Positions 36,298 to 51,169 of a DNA stretch of 64,000 nucleotides are shown here, one piece after another. How positions within the stretch are numbered: the stretch's first letter is position 1; each line of letters starts with the position of its first letter. A program made the position numbers and the translations under genes. Below the pieces are notes generated by a model that did no database searches, was not told the origin of the DNA, and was given only the letters and a program-made list of their open reading frames with translations. This DNA comes from Diphasiastrum complanatum (Eukaryota > Streptophyta > Lycopodiopsida > Lycopodiales > Lycopodiaceae), in assembly GCA_029204225.1 (NCBI GenBank), contig CM055102.1, positions 17,008,223 to 17,072,222 on the forward strand, in the 5' to 3' direction.

Positions 36298-37925
36298 ATG
36301 AAGATGGGTGCTCTTGGAGGTGCTTCTCAGGAAGTCAATCCAATCATTGTTAGAAGAGCACCCCGTTTGGATCTACCCAAATACAATGGACTAACAGATC
36401 CAGTTAGATTTCTTCAAATCTAGACTAAATCTTGTGAAGTCTATGACAAATTTTTTTCCTAAGATAAACTTAAGTTTTTTCCTATGGCCTTAATAGGCAC
36501 ATCACAAAATTGGTACTATAATCAAGATGAAACTGAGTGTACGGATTGGGAGATTGTTAAACGAGCCCTTATTACACGGTTCAGACCTCGAAAGTTTAGG
36601 GAAGACCCTTTCTTGCTTTCAAGTAAAATTTAAATGGAAAAACGAAAAATGTTTCAAAATTACATTGAACGAATAAAACATCTCAGATCTAAGTGCAAAC
36701 CTGAACTGATTAACGAAAATGCCATGATTATGTGGTTTTTGTCAGGTTTATCTAAAAGGATCAGACGTGAGCTGAAACACCATAATGAGTATGCACTTTT
36801 GCAAAATGCTATGGATCATGCAATTCGAAAGGAGGATGAAGATTCAGACGATGAGTCGATAGTATGTTGCCTTATACAGCAAAGCAGACCACTACGACAT
36901 CCACCACTATTGCATCAACGAATGTCAACGCTACTACAGAAATGATGCTCAATGAATTCGAAAAACTCGGGAAGAACCAGCAGAAACAGATGGAAAAGTT
37001 GCAGTCGCAATTTGATGAGAAGATCAAAGCATTGGAAGATTTCCATGGACAAGCGAACAAGAAACTTGAGAAGTTTGCAAAGACTTTTCCTACTAGAAAA
37101 AATGTCTGGTGTCTATTTGTACAAGAAATCACACAGTGAATGAGTGTCTTCAATTGAAAAAATGAATGGAAATCAGTATATGCCATTTGTGTAATTCGCT
37201 TGATCATGAGATTTCTTTTTGCAACTTCAATCCTCAGATGATTCAGCAATGGTATGGCCAAATGGGATATCAAGAACAACATTATGGAGGAAATCCAACA
37301 ACTAGACCTCGACAATCTGCTCTTGGATACCCAGAATATTCAACCTTACCTGCCCCACCAAAGCACCCCGCTTCTCCTGCCAATTTGATGGATCCAGACC
37401 GTATAGAAGTCCCGAGCAATGGAACTATGGTACTGATCAAGAAGGTAGATCTTCAGAACAATATGCTATTTATGTTGCCGCACAACAACAAGCATTTAGA
37501 AATTGGACCGGAGCACCACTTGGATGCTTTGCATGTGGAGAAAATCACAGAGTTGCAGAATGTCCAAATAAAGAAAAATTTGTATCATCCTATCGTGACT
37601 GTGGTTATGGGCATTGCTATAAAGAGGTCCAGCAAGACCGAAGCCACCACCAGCTACAATTCTTGTAAATTTAATAACAATCAAGTGAAGACCAATAGCT
37701 CAGAATAAGCCAAGTGTACCCTTAATGGTGGTCACTAGAGCACAGAAGCAGAAAGAACCAGTAGCAGATTTAGTACCTACTAATTCTATATCATTAACTG
37801 ATATACCAACAGCATCTGGAGTCTATCCAAATCTTCATGCAAAAAAAAGAAGATATCATAATATGAGACAGTGGATTAAACATTGCAAGAAGAAGATTTT
37901 ATGGAGAAGGTGCAGTATCATTTAA
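36298..37925 (+). pseudogene. gypsy gag with zinc knuckles, decayed
   Basis: The likely start is the ATG at 36298 (MKMGALGGASQEVNPIIVRR). The frame has in-frame stops at 36421, near 36460 and just before 36634, then is open to 36945. It carries a gag domain: LDLPKYNGLTDPVRF, GTSQNWYYNQDETECTDWEI, ALITRFRPRKFRED, MFQNYIERIKHLRSKC. After a frameshift, 36864-37139 gives a coiled coil (NEFEKLGKNQQKQMEKLQSQ). Then come two zinc knuckles: CHLCNSLDHEISFC near 37180, and CFACGENHRVAEC near 37520-37560 in another frame, with three rather than four residues before His. No protease or RT follows; the gag runs out before the second LTR. Confidence 0.75.
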
Positions 37926-38010
37926 TAAAGATTCATCGTGAAGCAAATAAAAGCCCATAGTTGCATCTCACAGATGTCATGGGACCGCCACCAATTTTGG
38001 TGAGGGATAC

Positions 38011-38735
38011 TGTTGGAGGGTTTATGGATCCCAAGGCAACCCTAACCCTAGTTAATAAGTGAGAGGGTTTTGGCACCCTGCGTGTGTAAGTCCAACCCAG
38101 TGATCACATAGTTAATTGATTAGAAAGTTCTATAAAATGACTTTAGGCCTTTTTGCGGGACTTTTAATGTCGCAAGGCCTAAATGTCAAGCTAGTAAATA
38201 AAGTTGGGTTTCCCTCCAATTTGGATGGTTCTCACTCTTTTTTAAATTTGAATAATTAGGGAGGCAGAAATGGACCAATATGATTCAGAGGCCAGGGTCC
38301 TCCTCTCTACTATAAAAAGAGACCAACTCGAGTTCCTACACATGTTTCATTTTTTCATTTCAATAAAGCAGATTGGTTCTCTTGTGAAATGGATTGATGA
38401 ATGTCCTTGCTCTCTATCACGTTTCCTCCATCTCTCATGCTTTATTTGTGTTTTACTAATTGTTGGATTTGATTGTTATGGGGATTGCATGCTATTATAC
38501 TTCCTATGAGGGAGAAAGGGAGAGAGAGAAAGAGTAAGCTATCTTGTTGTGAATCTAGTGTTAGTGGATATAGTGTTAATGCTTAGGGTTAATGTATGTT
38601 AGAGTTAGATGTGAATCTTCCATTCATGCTAAAATCTGAACTATACTATCGCTTTCATGGGAACGAATCTATGCGTGACAACTAACTTCATCTCTTTGAT
38701 GCTAGATTGTTAGGCAAAGAAAGAAACCCACTGCA
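38011..38735 (+). repeat. 3' LTR of the gag-only gypsy element
   Basis: Starts TGTTGGAGGGTTTATGG after the purine-rich ggtgagggatac, and ends near ccactgca. It differs from the 5' LTR at scattered bases and lacks about 18 bp near its end (gattagatcttgggttgaa region). Confidence 0.85.
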
Positions 38736-38739
38736 ATTT

Positions 38740-38757
38740 TGGCGCCGTTGCCGGGGA
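38740..38757 (+). promoter_or_regulatory. second, perfect Asp-tRNA primer site at the element's right end
   Basis: TGGCGCCGTTGCCGGGGA, exactly the 18 nt complementary to plant Asp tRNA. The host LTR sequence (agatgatacaatac) resumes at the very next base. Confidence 0.85.
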
Positions 38758-39200
38758 AGATGATACAATACAAAGGAAATGGATTTAGATGTGAGCCTCC
38801 TTCACTCTCATTGGCCACTTCATTGGAGCAAGGATTCTAATCCAAGCCTTTCAAATAAACACAACTTAAATCTAGTGGTGCTAAGAAAGCACAAGGGCAC
38901 TCACATGATTCATGTGAGTTCTAGTTTGGGCCCTTTTAGTTTTTTAATTTACAACTTGACTTAGGGCCTCTAATGTCATTTTAGAGTTTTAAGCCCCTAG
39001 TCTCTTATTCCTAGGAATTACAACTTGCTACTTGTGCTCATTGGTGGCTAGGCTTATACACACAAGACACTAGTGCCTTGCACTTATTATTCTACTGTAC
39101 ACTTGTATTGTGGCGAGACCCACTAGGTAATGCTTGGCGAACAGTATTTTAAGTGGTGGGACCCACTTTTTTTAATATTGTGCAGGAAATACCCACAACA
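38758..39200 (-). repeat. GA-array LTR, 5' half (split by an insertion)
   Basis: Minus strand starts TGTTGTGGGTATTTCC at 39200. It matches 39728-40175 closely. Its continuation lies at 33664-33142 on the far side of the gag-only element. Confidence 0.8.
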
Positions 39201-39226
39201 AGGTCCACGGCCCAAAGTAGTGTCGG

Positions 39227-39244
39227 TCCCCGACAACGACGCCA
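39227..39244 (-). promoter_or_regulatory. primer-binding site between two tandem LTRs
   Basis: Minus strand TGGCGTCGTTGTCGGGGA, a close match to the Asp-tRNA site, one base after the LTR end ...CACTACA at 39246. The next LTR begins only 26 bases further on, at 39200. Confidence 0.75.
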
Positions 39245-39402
39245 CTGTAGTGTCATCAATGTAGCATAGGGTCCGAACGCTGGGAGCGTCAACCCCGTCT
39301 CAACCTGCATAGCACAAAGAGGAGGGAGAGAGAGAAAGAAAGCCCAGATAGCGAGAGGTTTGGGAGGCCCGAGCACCTTCCCCAAACTATGCGGTCGCTA
39401 CT

Positions 39403-39510
<108 letters not shown>

Positions 39511-39565
39511 CTAGGTTGAGAAAAGCTTTGGGGGCTTGAGCACCTACCCAAAGCTATTTTATCCC

Positions 39566-39712
<147 letters not shown>

Positions 39713-40197
39713 ATTATGAAAAAGATAGAAGATGATACAATACAAAGAAAATGACTCCCTCTTATAGATTTAGAAGTGAGCCTCCTGCACTCTCATTGGC
39801 CACTTCATTGCGGCAAGGATTCTAATCCAAGCCTTTCAAATAAACACCACTTAAATCTAGTGGTGCTAAGAAAGCACAAGGGCACTCACATGATTCATGT
39901 GAGTTCTAATTTGGGCCCTTTTAGCTTTTCTATTTGCAACTTGACTTAGGGCCTCTAATGTCATTTTAGAGTTTTAAGCCCCTAGTTTCTTATTCCTAGG
40001 AATTACAACTTGCTACTTGTGCTCATTGGTGATTGGGCTTATACACATAGGAAGCCAGTGCCTCGCACTTATTGTACATTTTATTGTAGTGGGGCCCACT
40101 AGGTAAGGCTTGGCCAACAATATTTTAAGTGGTGGGACCTACTTGTTTATTATTGTGCAGGAAATACCCACAACAAGGTCCACGGCCCAAAGTAGTG

Positions 40198-40590
40198 CCT
40201 GTCCCTCGACACTAGGCTGCAACTGTCGTGAAGGGGCGCTGTTGTTGGTTCTTTTGTTGCTGGGACATGTGTGCTTCTGGAAAAGCGTGGATAAAATTCG
40301 CTTACGTAAAACTTGAGGCTTTATTGGTTGTTGATCAGCAAGAACCTGGACTTGCCAAATTTTAAATAGTACCCATAAGGGATTGGTGGTCATACCGGAT
40401 AACCTTGTTCATTCACAATTGGGTAGTCGAGGCATTCCATCAGAGGATCTGAAGATAAAACTTGCTTATATAATGGATTCTCATAGATCGGTGCAAGTGG
40501 TCCCAATGTCATAGACTCTCCCTATTCGTAATGTAGATACGACGTGCTTGTCTGACTACTTTGTCTATCTAGGTATTCGTGATATGCCAT
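40198..40590 (-). pseudogene. coding remnant upstream of the GA-array LTR, gag-like or unknown
   Basis: From an ATG at 40590 the minus strand reads MAYHEYLDRQSSQTSTSY, a stop, then MTLGPLAPIYENPLYKQVLS and CLDYPIVNEQGYPV before another stop near 40390. It then reads PIPYGYYLKFGKSRFLLINN and, in another frame, continues toward the LTR. The position just before an LTR suggests it is internal sequence of that gypsy element, but the family is not recognised. Confidence 0.4.
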
Positions 40591-40723
40591 AACCTGAAGA
40601 CTTTTCTCAATAGTCAATCTCCCAAATTAAGGACAAGGTTTTGTCATTGTAAGCACCAGTGCTTGTTGGATTGGAGGCCTATTTGGGCTTGGATTCCTTG
40701 TATTTGGCCTTTGAAGAATGGTT

Positions 40724-43700
40724 TGATAAATTTTATAGTTTTTAGGAAAATAATGATTGTACTTTACAATCATAGAGAGTTATTGGTTGCTTAATCAATG
40801 AATCTATCAAGTTCTACACATTAGATCTTGATCTAGATTCACTACACTTGGATTTAAACAAGAGCAATGGATCAACACATCATTTTTTAGTGTGAGCGGG
40901 TTCACACGTGTGGAGTACTGTCCACTGTACGGCCTGCACCTGAAACAACGAGTACAATGATACTAGATAGCAATCATACATAAAAATCACAAGACAAATG
41001 ACTAGAAATCTCACAAACGTGTAGAGTACAAAAGTCTCATCAATCTTCTTAGCAAAATGATGATCCTTTTATGGATCAAGTACATCCATGAGTCTGGTAT
41101 AGTCCAGCAAGCCTTCACACGTGTGAAGAGTACCACATCAGATCTATCCATTTGATCCATCCTTGATCCTTATCCAATAGTTGACCTTCTAGAATATGAC
41201 TAAAATCCAAAAAGCTAGTCTCCTAGAATATAGGAATATTCCCTACAAAATAGGATCTAAGGAAAATGGTCAACTCTTATCTTCTAGTACTCTATACACA
41301 CGTGTGAACATCCACTTGCCATGTGGGAGCATTTACTCATGCACATGCAAGGAAAAGCTAATTTGTAGGTGACTAGTCAACTTGACTAAAAACTAGTCAT
41401 TTCATATTCACACTAACTAGAATGATACAAAATCAATTTGGATATATACAAACATGAAAAATACATCCTTTCACACGAGGGAACAGGCTCCACATGTGTG
41501 AAATCAGATCATCAACATATTCTAATGTTTGATCAATATTTACATGAACCAATGTCAAGTGAGAAGTGACAATTTTCAACACTCCTCCTCACTTCTAACT
41601 TGGCAAATCTAGTGTACATCTATCTGCAATTCCAAGAGCATATCTTAAATTAAAAAATGGATCTTTGGACAATGGTTTGGTTAAGATATCAGCTATGCAT
41701 TCGGATGATGGTACATGATGTAGTTGCACTTCCTTGGATTGTACCTTCTCCCTCACAAAGTGGTGAGCTATCTCAATATGCTTTGTTCTAGCATGGAAGA
41801 TAGGATTTGAAGCAATTTGTTGAGAAGCTTGATTGTCACAAAATATGTAAGGGATCTCCTCGGCCTCTAGCACATGTAGTTCCATCAAGAGTCTTCTTAG
41901 CCATAGGAGCTCTTTGGTTGTTGAAGTCAATGCCTTGTACTCGGCTTCACAAGAAGATAGTGAGATTGTATCTTGCTTTTTGGAAAGCCAAGATATCACT
42001 CCTCCACAAAGAAATGTTGCAAATGCACTAATGGACTTCCTATCCATCTTTTCACCTGCAAAATCTGAATCCGAGTAGGCTCTCAAGTGCAAGTTATATC
42101 CTTCATAAAGTATGCGAAAAAATCTAGTACTAGAAACATATCTAAGTACTCTCTTGGCACTTTTCCAATGATGAACTAAAGGAGCTTGCATACTTTGACT
42201 CAACTTGCTTACACAAAAACTTAAGTCAGGTCTAGTGATGGTTAAATAGATTAGAGAGCCTATAAGCTTCCTAAAGAGAGTGATGTCCTCAAAGGATGCT
42301 TCATCACCTTCATTAGTTGCTTTCACAACATGCTCCATAGGGGTGTCAATCCCCTTACAATCTTTCATACCAAATCTTTCAAGAATGGAAGTAGCATACT
42401 TAGATTGACTTATGAAAGTACAATTGCTACTTCTAGACACTTCTATCCCAAGTATAAACTTTAGGAAGCCTAGATCTACCATCTTGAACTCACTAGATAA
42501 GTCAACTTTTACTTTGCCTATGCCATCATCATCATTTCCTGTCATAATGATGTCATCAACATAAAGAACCAAAATGATGATCTTTCCTTCATTACATTTG
42601 AAATATAAAGAAGGTTCATAAGCACTTAGTACAAAGCCAAGGGAATAGAGAAAATCATGCAACCTAGAGTACCAAGCTCTAGGTGCTTGCTTCAAGCCAT
42701 ATAGGCTCTTCCTTAAGTAGCACACCTTTTGCTCCTCACCAACCTTGATGAAGCCCTCAGGTTGCATCATGTAGATTTCCTCTTCTAAGAATCCATTCAA
42801 GAAGGCATTTGTCACATCCATTTGGTAGAGATCCCATTTGAACAAAGTAGCAATGCAAATGATTAATCTAATAGTTACAAGCTTAGCTACAGGTGCAAAT
42901 GTTTCTTCATAATCCAATCCTTTTATTTGAAGAAATCCCTTAGCAACAAGCCTAGCTTTGTACCTACTAATAGATCCATTTTGACTGTACTTAATTCTAT
43001 AAATCCACTTACATGCAAGTGGTTTCTTTCCTCTTGGAAGATTTACAAGATTCCAAGTATGATTCTCTTCTAATGCATCATACTCTACTTGCATTGCATC
43101 TCTCCAAACTTTAGATTTACATGCTTCTTCAAAAGATGATGGTTCTTCAAGCAATGTAGCTAAAAAAGAGTAAGAGGTAGAAGATGTAGAGCCTTCCTTT
43201 TGCTTTCCCTTGTCCACATAGGTAAGCCTTGAGGGCTCGGCCTTGCTCCTTGATGATCTTCTCGGCCCCTTTTGACTCGGATCCAAATCTCCATCCTCGG
43301 GTTTGTCATGATCCTCCTCGGGTTTGTCAAGATCTTCCTCGGATTTGTCAAGATCTTCAATGCACAATGGGTTAGATCCATTTGACAAGCTCTTAGCAAA
43401 TTGTGACTCATCAAAAAGTACATCCTTGCTTACCTTTACTTTCTTGGATGTAGGATCATATATCCTATATCCCTTGCTATTTTCTCCATAGCCAACAAAG
43501 ATTCCTTTGAAGGAGGTAGCATCTTCTTTCCTTCTAGTCTCCAAAGGAATGTGTACATAACAAGCACATCCAAAGATCTTAAAATCTTTTACATTGGGTT
43601 TCTTATCAAACAAGGCTTGATAAGGTGAGATCCCATCTATAGCACTACTAGGAAGTCTATTACACAAATAATTAGCACATGTTATGGCTTCTCCCCAAAA

Positions 43701-46700
43701 TGAGATGGGAAGTGATGCATCAAGCCTCAAGGACCTTGCACACTCACATAGACTCCTATTTTTCCTCTTGGCCACCCCATTTTGTTGAGGGGTGTAGGAA
43801 CAAGTGTATTGTAACTTAATGCCATTGATCTCACAAAAGTCTTTCATTTTATTGGACGTGTACTCTCCTCCATTATCACATCTTAGTGCTTTGATAGAAG
43901 TACTAAGTTGTTTCTCTACTAGAGACTTGAACTTAATGAACATAAACAAGACTTTTCTTTGATAGTAACTCAATCCATGCAGATCTAGTAAAATCATCTA
44001 TAAAAGTTACATACATCAAGGCACCTCCATTACTTGCATGTGAAAAACTATGTACATCAGAATGTATGAGATCCAAGGGAGAGAGAGATCTTGATGAAGA
44101 TCTCTTGTAAGAAGACTTGTGTGATTTTGCAAGGCCACATGCCTCACACATTTTTTCACACTTCCTGAAAGCTCTTGGTAGGCCGAGAGCTAGTTCCTTG
44201 CTTGCCATTGACTCCATAGATTGAGGATTAGGATGGCCTAATCTCTTATGCCAAAGCTCCACTTGAGTTAGCTCCTCCCTAGCCAAGTTCACACTTTCAC
44301 TTGCAACATTAGCATCCAACTTGAAAAGTCTATCTTGCTTAATGCCACTAGCTATGCACTTATCATTTTTCAAGATGGAACAAACTCCATTCTTGAAATG
44401 TACATCTAGTCCATTGTCCATTAATTGTCCTACACTAAGCAAGTTTCTTGAAATGGTAAGAACATACAAAACATTATCTAGATCTATCCTTTTAGATGTG
44501 CCTAAGCAAAGAGGTATAGATCCTATGCCATCTATCTTGCATGCTTGATCACTAGCAGTGTATATTGACTTCTTAGAGTCATTACAAGATAGAAGAGCAG
44601 AAAAATAATGCTTGTTAATGGACATGTGGGAACTAGCCCCACTATCTATCCACCATGTGTCTTGACTTGAAGTTGGTGTAGATGCAACCATTAAGGATGT
44701 GTTGAATCCATCCTCATCTTCTTCCTCTTGAGCAATGTTCCCTTGATCTCCTTTGGCTTGTTGATTCTTCTTCAAGTAGCATTCTAAGGCAAAGTGTCCT
44801 TTCTTTCCACAAAAGAAACACTTTAGTTTTGCCTTGTTCTTCACTTTGCCTTTGGAGGTAGATCCTCCATTCTTCATCTCGGCCTCCTTGCCTTGATTTT
44901 TCTTGAATGGATTTTGCTTCTTCTTGCCTTTAGATGTAAAGTTAGCTTTCTCCTCTCCTCCATTAAGTGACATGCTATTCATTCTTGTCTTGAGGTGTAG
45001 AAGCCTACTCTCCTCAGCCACAAGAACATTGTGCAACTTTTCAATGGATGGAAGAGAGTCTTGAATGGCAAATGATTGGACTAAGTTGGTAAACTCATCA
45101 CCTAGACCATTCAAGATGATTTGTAATAGTTCTTGATCTTGGATGTTCTCTCCTATTGCACTTAACTCCTTGTTAAGAGATTTGATCCTAAGGACATACT
45201 CTTGTCCACTCTCTCCACTTCCTTTCATGCTTTGGAAAACTTGATTTCTTAGCATGAGGATTCTTGAAGTATTGTTGGATTCATAAATGCTCTTTAATAA
45301 ATCCCAAGCCTCTTTGGATGAGGTACAAGAAGACACCTCTTTCAAGAGGTCATTACATACATTTAACTTTATGCAATGTAGAGCTAATCTTGCTCTCTTC
45401 TTGTATTTGGCTTGTTCTTGGGGAGTTTGAGACTCTTCCTCTACTCCTTGAACTATGTCATATAGATCATGGATCACTAGGAGTGATTCCATTCTCTTTC
45501 CAAATGGAATAATTTGTGGAAGTGAGTCTCTCACTTGATTCCATCAAATATCCACCCATGGATGACATTTTAGAATGAATGCTCTTTTAAAAATGACAAA
45601 GATTTTTGAATTTTTAAAAGATCTATGAAAAAGCCTAAAGCTTACTAGATTGCCTATAGGCTTGTCTCTATCAAACTAGCACACAAGCTTGAATGATACT
45701 CAAAGATCTTACCAAAAATTCCTAGCTTTCACTCTCACAAAAAAATTGCTTTACACTATTCTTAGAGATTTCACTTCAACTAACGACCTGAACAAATCAG
45801 CCTCTAAGATCTGATCTTAGACTCTAAAAAGAAATGCTTCAATGATCCAAAACACTATTTGGTCATAGGCATTAGCTAGAATGAATCTAGATCAATACTA
45901 AGCTTCAAAAGCACCAAAAATGAACTAGTATTGTGATTTTGGGACCAACAAACACAAAGTAACTTGAATTGAAAGTTGCTGTACGGTTTCACACGTGTGA
46001 AAAGTACATACACATCCTCCAAGTCGTTTTGATCCAAATGATTACAAGCTATCACTCTAGAAGAACTCACCCTCACTAGTATTGGCCAAAAACAAATTTT
46101 GCCAATGATCTTTACAAAATTTGTGATTCAATGATCACTCTCTTACTTAGCTCTGATACCTTGATAAATTTTACAATTTTTAGGACAATAATGATTGTAC
46201 TTTACAATCATAGAGAGTTATTGGTTGCTTAATCAATGAATCTATCAAGTTCTACACATTAGATCTTGATCTAGATTCACTACACTTGGATTTAAGCAAG
46301 AGCAATGGATCAACACATCATTTTTTAGTGAGAGCGGATTCACACGTGTGGAGTACTGTCCACTGTACGGCCTGCACCTGAAACAACAAGTACAATGATA
46401 CTAGATAGCAATCATACATAAAAATCACAAGACAAATGACTAGAAATCTCACAAAAGTGTAGAGTACAAAAGTCTCATCAATCTTCTTAGCAAAATGATG
46501 ATCCTTTTATGGATCAAGTACATCCGTGAGTCTGGTACAGTCCAGCAGGCCTTCACACATGTGAAGAGTGCCACATCACTCAGATCTATCCATTTGATCC
46601 ATCCTTAATCCTTATCCAATAGTTGACCTTCTAGAATATGACTAAAATCCAAAAAGCTACTCTCCTAGAATATAGAAATATTCCCTACAAAATAGGATCT

Positions 46701-47002
46701 AAGAAAAATGGTCAACTCTTATCTTCTAGTACTCTATACACACGTGTGAAAATCCACTTGCCATGTGGGAGCATTTACTCATGCACATGCAAGGAAACGC
46801 TAATTTGTAGGTGACTTGTCAACTTGACTAAAAACTAGTCATTTCATGTTCACACTAACTAGAATGATACAAACATGAAAAATACATCCTTTCACACGTG
46901 GGAACAGGATCCACACGTGTGAAATCAGATCATTAACATATTCTAATGTTTGATCAATATTTACATGAACCAATGTCAAGTGAGAAGTGACAATTTTCAA
47001 CA
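40724..47002 (-). mobile_element. complete Ty1/copia element with target-site duplication
   Basis: LTRs at 46162-47002 (5') and 40724-41581 (3') are about 97% identical by eye. The flanks carry the 5-bp duplication TGGTT (40719-40723 and 47003-47007). Between the LTRs are a Met-tRNA primer site, gag, protease, integrase, RT, RNase H and a polypurine tract (41582-41592). At least two frameshifts disable it. It is the most recent and best preserved element in the window. Confidence 0.95.
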
Positions 47003-50000
47003 TGGTTATTCCCGGGTTTGGCGTTGGTTTGAGATGCTGCATTGTGGAACAAGGAGACTTTGGTTGAATCTTGCTTGTTGAGGGGCAATCATTAACCTTA
47101 GTCTTCTCCAGATCATTGCACTTCCTCGTTGAAGGCTACATGATTGCACTTTCTGTCGTGCTATACCAACAAGGTTAACATAGATTTTGTAGCAAATAAT
47201 GTCGTTCCCACATAGGACAACGTTATAAAGTTATGTATTTGGTACAATTATGAGAAGTGGTTTCGAGTGTTATTCTGGTTATTGACAAACATAAGAAAAT
47301 AACCAGTATTACTTGTGTTTGAGGTGTGTAAAATGTGAAACGTCCTCATGAACATATCATCTTTATATCGAGGATCATTTGCGAAACATTCTGTTCTTCA
47401 GATTTTCGTTAAAGCGAAAAGATATTTCCTCATATGTCTCTTCCTTTAGCTATTTCTTCATCTTAGAGAATATGTGTCTTTGTTGTTTCTTTAAATAGGT
47501 TGATTTGATTTGATCTTTGAATTGTTGATAAAAACTGGAATCAAACTTCAAAACATTTTCAAACTTCAAAGATCGAGATTCAGCATCACATAGAAACATC
47601 ACTACGACATATGCAAGAATGAATATTTAAGAAGGATTCAATTCTTCATGTAGTTTTTGGGCGAACTCCAAATTTTGTTGAGCCTCAATCAACAACAAGT
47701 CTTCCTTGGTTTTCGTATAATGGCCAACTGGTAGGTTGCCGAATTCTTGAAGCTTAACAAGGAGCAATGTTCCATTGAACAGCTCCCGAGTTAACTTTTT
47801 GTCTGCATCTGAATCACTACGTAGTGTGATTTCTTCACAATAACGAGCTGAAAATCTTATGAAAGAGCTTTTTACATAAAGATTTTGAACGAAAAACAAT
47901 GTCTTTGCCACAAAAGTTCCAAATTGCCAGAATGAATATGTACAAAATTGGTTATAACGTAGTGACTTCCTTCTGTCTTGCAGATTGTGTCAAATCTCTG
48001 CAAAATAATCTGCCAGGTTTCACTCCCAATCCACGTAAAGACTGAATAGTTCAGGATAGGCCATATTTGCATTAATCAACAAACATGCATCGTCGAAAGC
48101 GCCTAGATCTGCAACAACTTATGGTTTGTACAGGTGAAACTGCGACTTTCGCTTCCAAAAATGTCGCTTGTTGTCTTTGTTTCGCAAAAATTGGAATTCT
48201 TTGATTCGAATATATTCAAGAGCATACATAGCTGAAGAGCCTATGTATAACTTTGCTGAACCGAAAGGCACAACCTGGAATTCACCCTGAATTATGCCCC
48301 AGCAGAGACATCCTTTCTGCTCGATAGATAGCTGGGCCCATAACCAGAGAAAGTCGTCCTTGTCCAATGGTTGCTTCCAATCGTCGAAGGCGATGCCTAC
48401 TGCACCTGGTAGCATCATGTAATCCACATGCCATTGTAATTCAATATTAAATGCATGGGGACACCACTTCCAGAATCGTTCAACAAATGCATGGAATCTT
48501 TCAGCACATACCTTCAACTGATTTCGACATGTTCGCTTGGCCTGTGTAGTGACTGTGGCCAAGTCTTGAGTTTGCAACTCAGCAGCTAACTTCTGGTCTT
48601 CTAGCTGCTGCTTGAAATCTGACAACTGCTGTTTGAGCTTGTCGATCTTCGTGACTATCTCCAAATACTCTAAATGGTTAGCAACTCCCATGCAGACATG
48701 CACAACTTGTATTTGCTGCGTCAGATCATCAATGCATAGCACGGCTTGAAGATATTCTTTGTGAGAGTCGGGCCCACTGCAAGTTGGGGTGGCTTCACCA
48801 GATAGCTCCTTCAACTCAGCCAACTCTTCCTCGACAAGAGCCTTCGCATCCTCGAGCAGTTGCAAGAACTCGACTCAAATTTTTTTGAGCATCTAGCCTT
48901 GGAGCTGGTTCAATTTCGGGAGGTCTACTGTGATCGAGCCTACATTGCTGCACGGAGTAAGAGCAGCTTCTGCCTTTATTCGTGTGGCTCGCTCCTCTTG
49001 CAAATGCTTTTGGAGAGTGACATTGTGTTGATTTGAAACCAACAACTGTTGTTTCAAAGAATCATTTTGAGTCTAAAAATTTACAAACTTGGCCTCAATC
49101 GTCTTATTGGTCTGCTTCAAAGAATCAGCTTCATTTATTGCAGTTTGAAGCTGTGTTTCGAGAGAACAATTTTGTTCGATCAGTTGAGTTTGTCTGATTC
49201 GAACGAGTCGATCTTCTCGTACGACTCTTTGAGAGAGTCTTGATACTTCCTCTCTGCTTGTATTAAGTCCAGGATCGTCTTCTGATTATATCTATCAAAA
49301 TCATAGATATCAGCCACTAAATTCTTGGCTTTCTCTGACATGTTGCAGAACCACTGGGGCTGGTTAGCTGGTTCATCCTCTTGGTCGTCTACAGCCCCAG
49401 TGTCACCTAATGGTGCTGCTCGTCCACTGCTTGAAGTGTTGGACTGAGTAGCATCGTTGTCCGAGGTTGATGCACTCTTTTGCTTCTGGGATGTGGAAGT
49501 AGATGCTAGCTTTGAAGAATCAGCAGCAGCAGCTCGATCAGTATCCATGGCCGTAGTATCGGGTGCATCAGTTTGTGAAGGTGCAGCATCAATCTCCATG
49601 GCTGGCACAACAACTGTTGTGGTGGTTGTGCGATGAAGGATAGCCTTGCATGCATGCATAACTCCACGCATTTTGCAATATGGATTGATAGCAAAAGTGC
49701 GATGGACCGTTGTCTTTACTTATTGTTTCCAATGATACCAATGATAATTGCTTATATATGGTTGATAAGAGCACTCCAGCTATACTCCATTGGCTGTAAC
49801 TTGATATGATTGGTTGCTCTAGATGATTGCTCTGGTCAAATGATAGAAACTATGATGAGTGCTACCTCTGATAAAAAGTAGAATGGTTTTTAAAGAAGGT
49901 AGCATGAAGAAAGCTTGGCTTGATAGTTTCTTCCTGAGAAGACGTGTGCACAAAATATGATAATCTGTCTATTGTGGATATTGTGCGGAAGGAAATGTTC

Positions 50001-51038
50001 TTGAAAAAGTTGAATGATAAGTTAATAATCTGAGGAAAAATGATGGATTAACTATTGGTAAGGACTATGAGGTTGGTAGAAGTACTCTATGCTTAACACA
50101 ATACTTTTGGTTTGAATCTTCTAGCACGTAGGTGATTTGTTAAAACAACTGAAGATGGATAGTTTGCAAGAGATGACTTCATCTATCATTCAGGTACAAT
50201 CCTATACGAAACTTCACCAATACGGTGGGTAGCCTTACTTGTTACTACAGGAAATCATATTTATGCATAATTATACTGCAAATGCTTTCTTTAATGGTTG
50301 CAACTAATAAATTTAGAAAAGTCTAATCTTATGTACGTTAAAATAGACATGAGCTTCTGGTTTTTATTCAATAAAGTCCTCTTGCAACTCGTGTCCTGGT
50401 ATTGTATGTAAAGTCATGTACTCATATAGGGTTTGACCGTGGTACACTTGAATGGCATGGATTTTCCCAAGTTGTTCAATGCTTGGACTCTTGGAAAACG
50501 CCGGTTACAAGATATCCATGGGGGCTGGCATAGCACGGAGGTGCTCTAGTACCTAGCGCTGTGACCGTAGTCATGTCTCTGTCCATCAGAATAGTGAAGG
50601 ATAGTTGCTTACATGTAAAATGTAATATGTGAACCTAATACATTTCTTTTGCTCTTATACTGATCAGTATGGCTTGTGCCTTGATATGACTTCGTTAAAG
50701 GGCGGATTGTATTGCTTAGTAATGAAGTAAGTGATTGGAAAGATTGGACATACTTTTTATAAATGCAATTTAGCTGATAAAGTAGTGAATCTTGTTTCGG
50801 ACATGGATAACAACTGATGCTCAGCTATGACACCTATCTTCCTCACGCGACTAACTTGTGCGGTTTTATTGTGTGGGATGGTGGCAGGTAACAACTGGGT
50901 GTCTTGAAACTTGCTTCACTTTATGGTACTCTGTACTGTTAAACTTTATACAACTGTATTTTTACCTGTTATGCTATAAATTGAAGGGTTCAAAGGGTTT
51001 GGTCTTGACTTGTGAAGAGGGACTATGTGAAATCTTGT

Positions 51039-51169
<131 letters not shown>

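Larger units (their letters stand above)
33666..38757 (+). mobile_element. gag-only Ty3/gypsy element inserted in an LTR, with terminal primer-site copy
   Basis: Structure: LTR (33666-34408), primer site (34413-34430), leader with a reversed copia fragment, gag with zinc knuckles, LTR (38011-38735), then a second 18-nt primer site (38740-38757) exactly at the right junction. Protease, RT, RNase H and integrase are absent, so it depends on other elements. The host sequence is a GA-array LTR; the undisturbed sister at 39709-39740 shows the empty site (ttattatga...agatgatacaatac). No target duplication is visible, and about 10 bp of the sister's junction are missing. Confidence 0.8.
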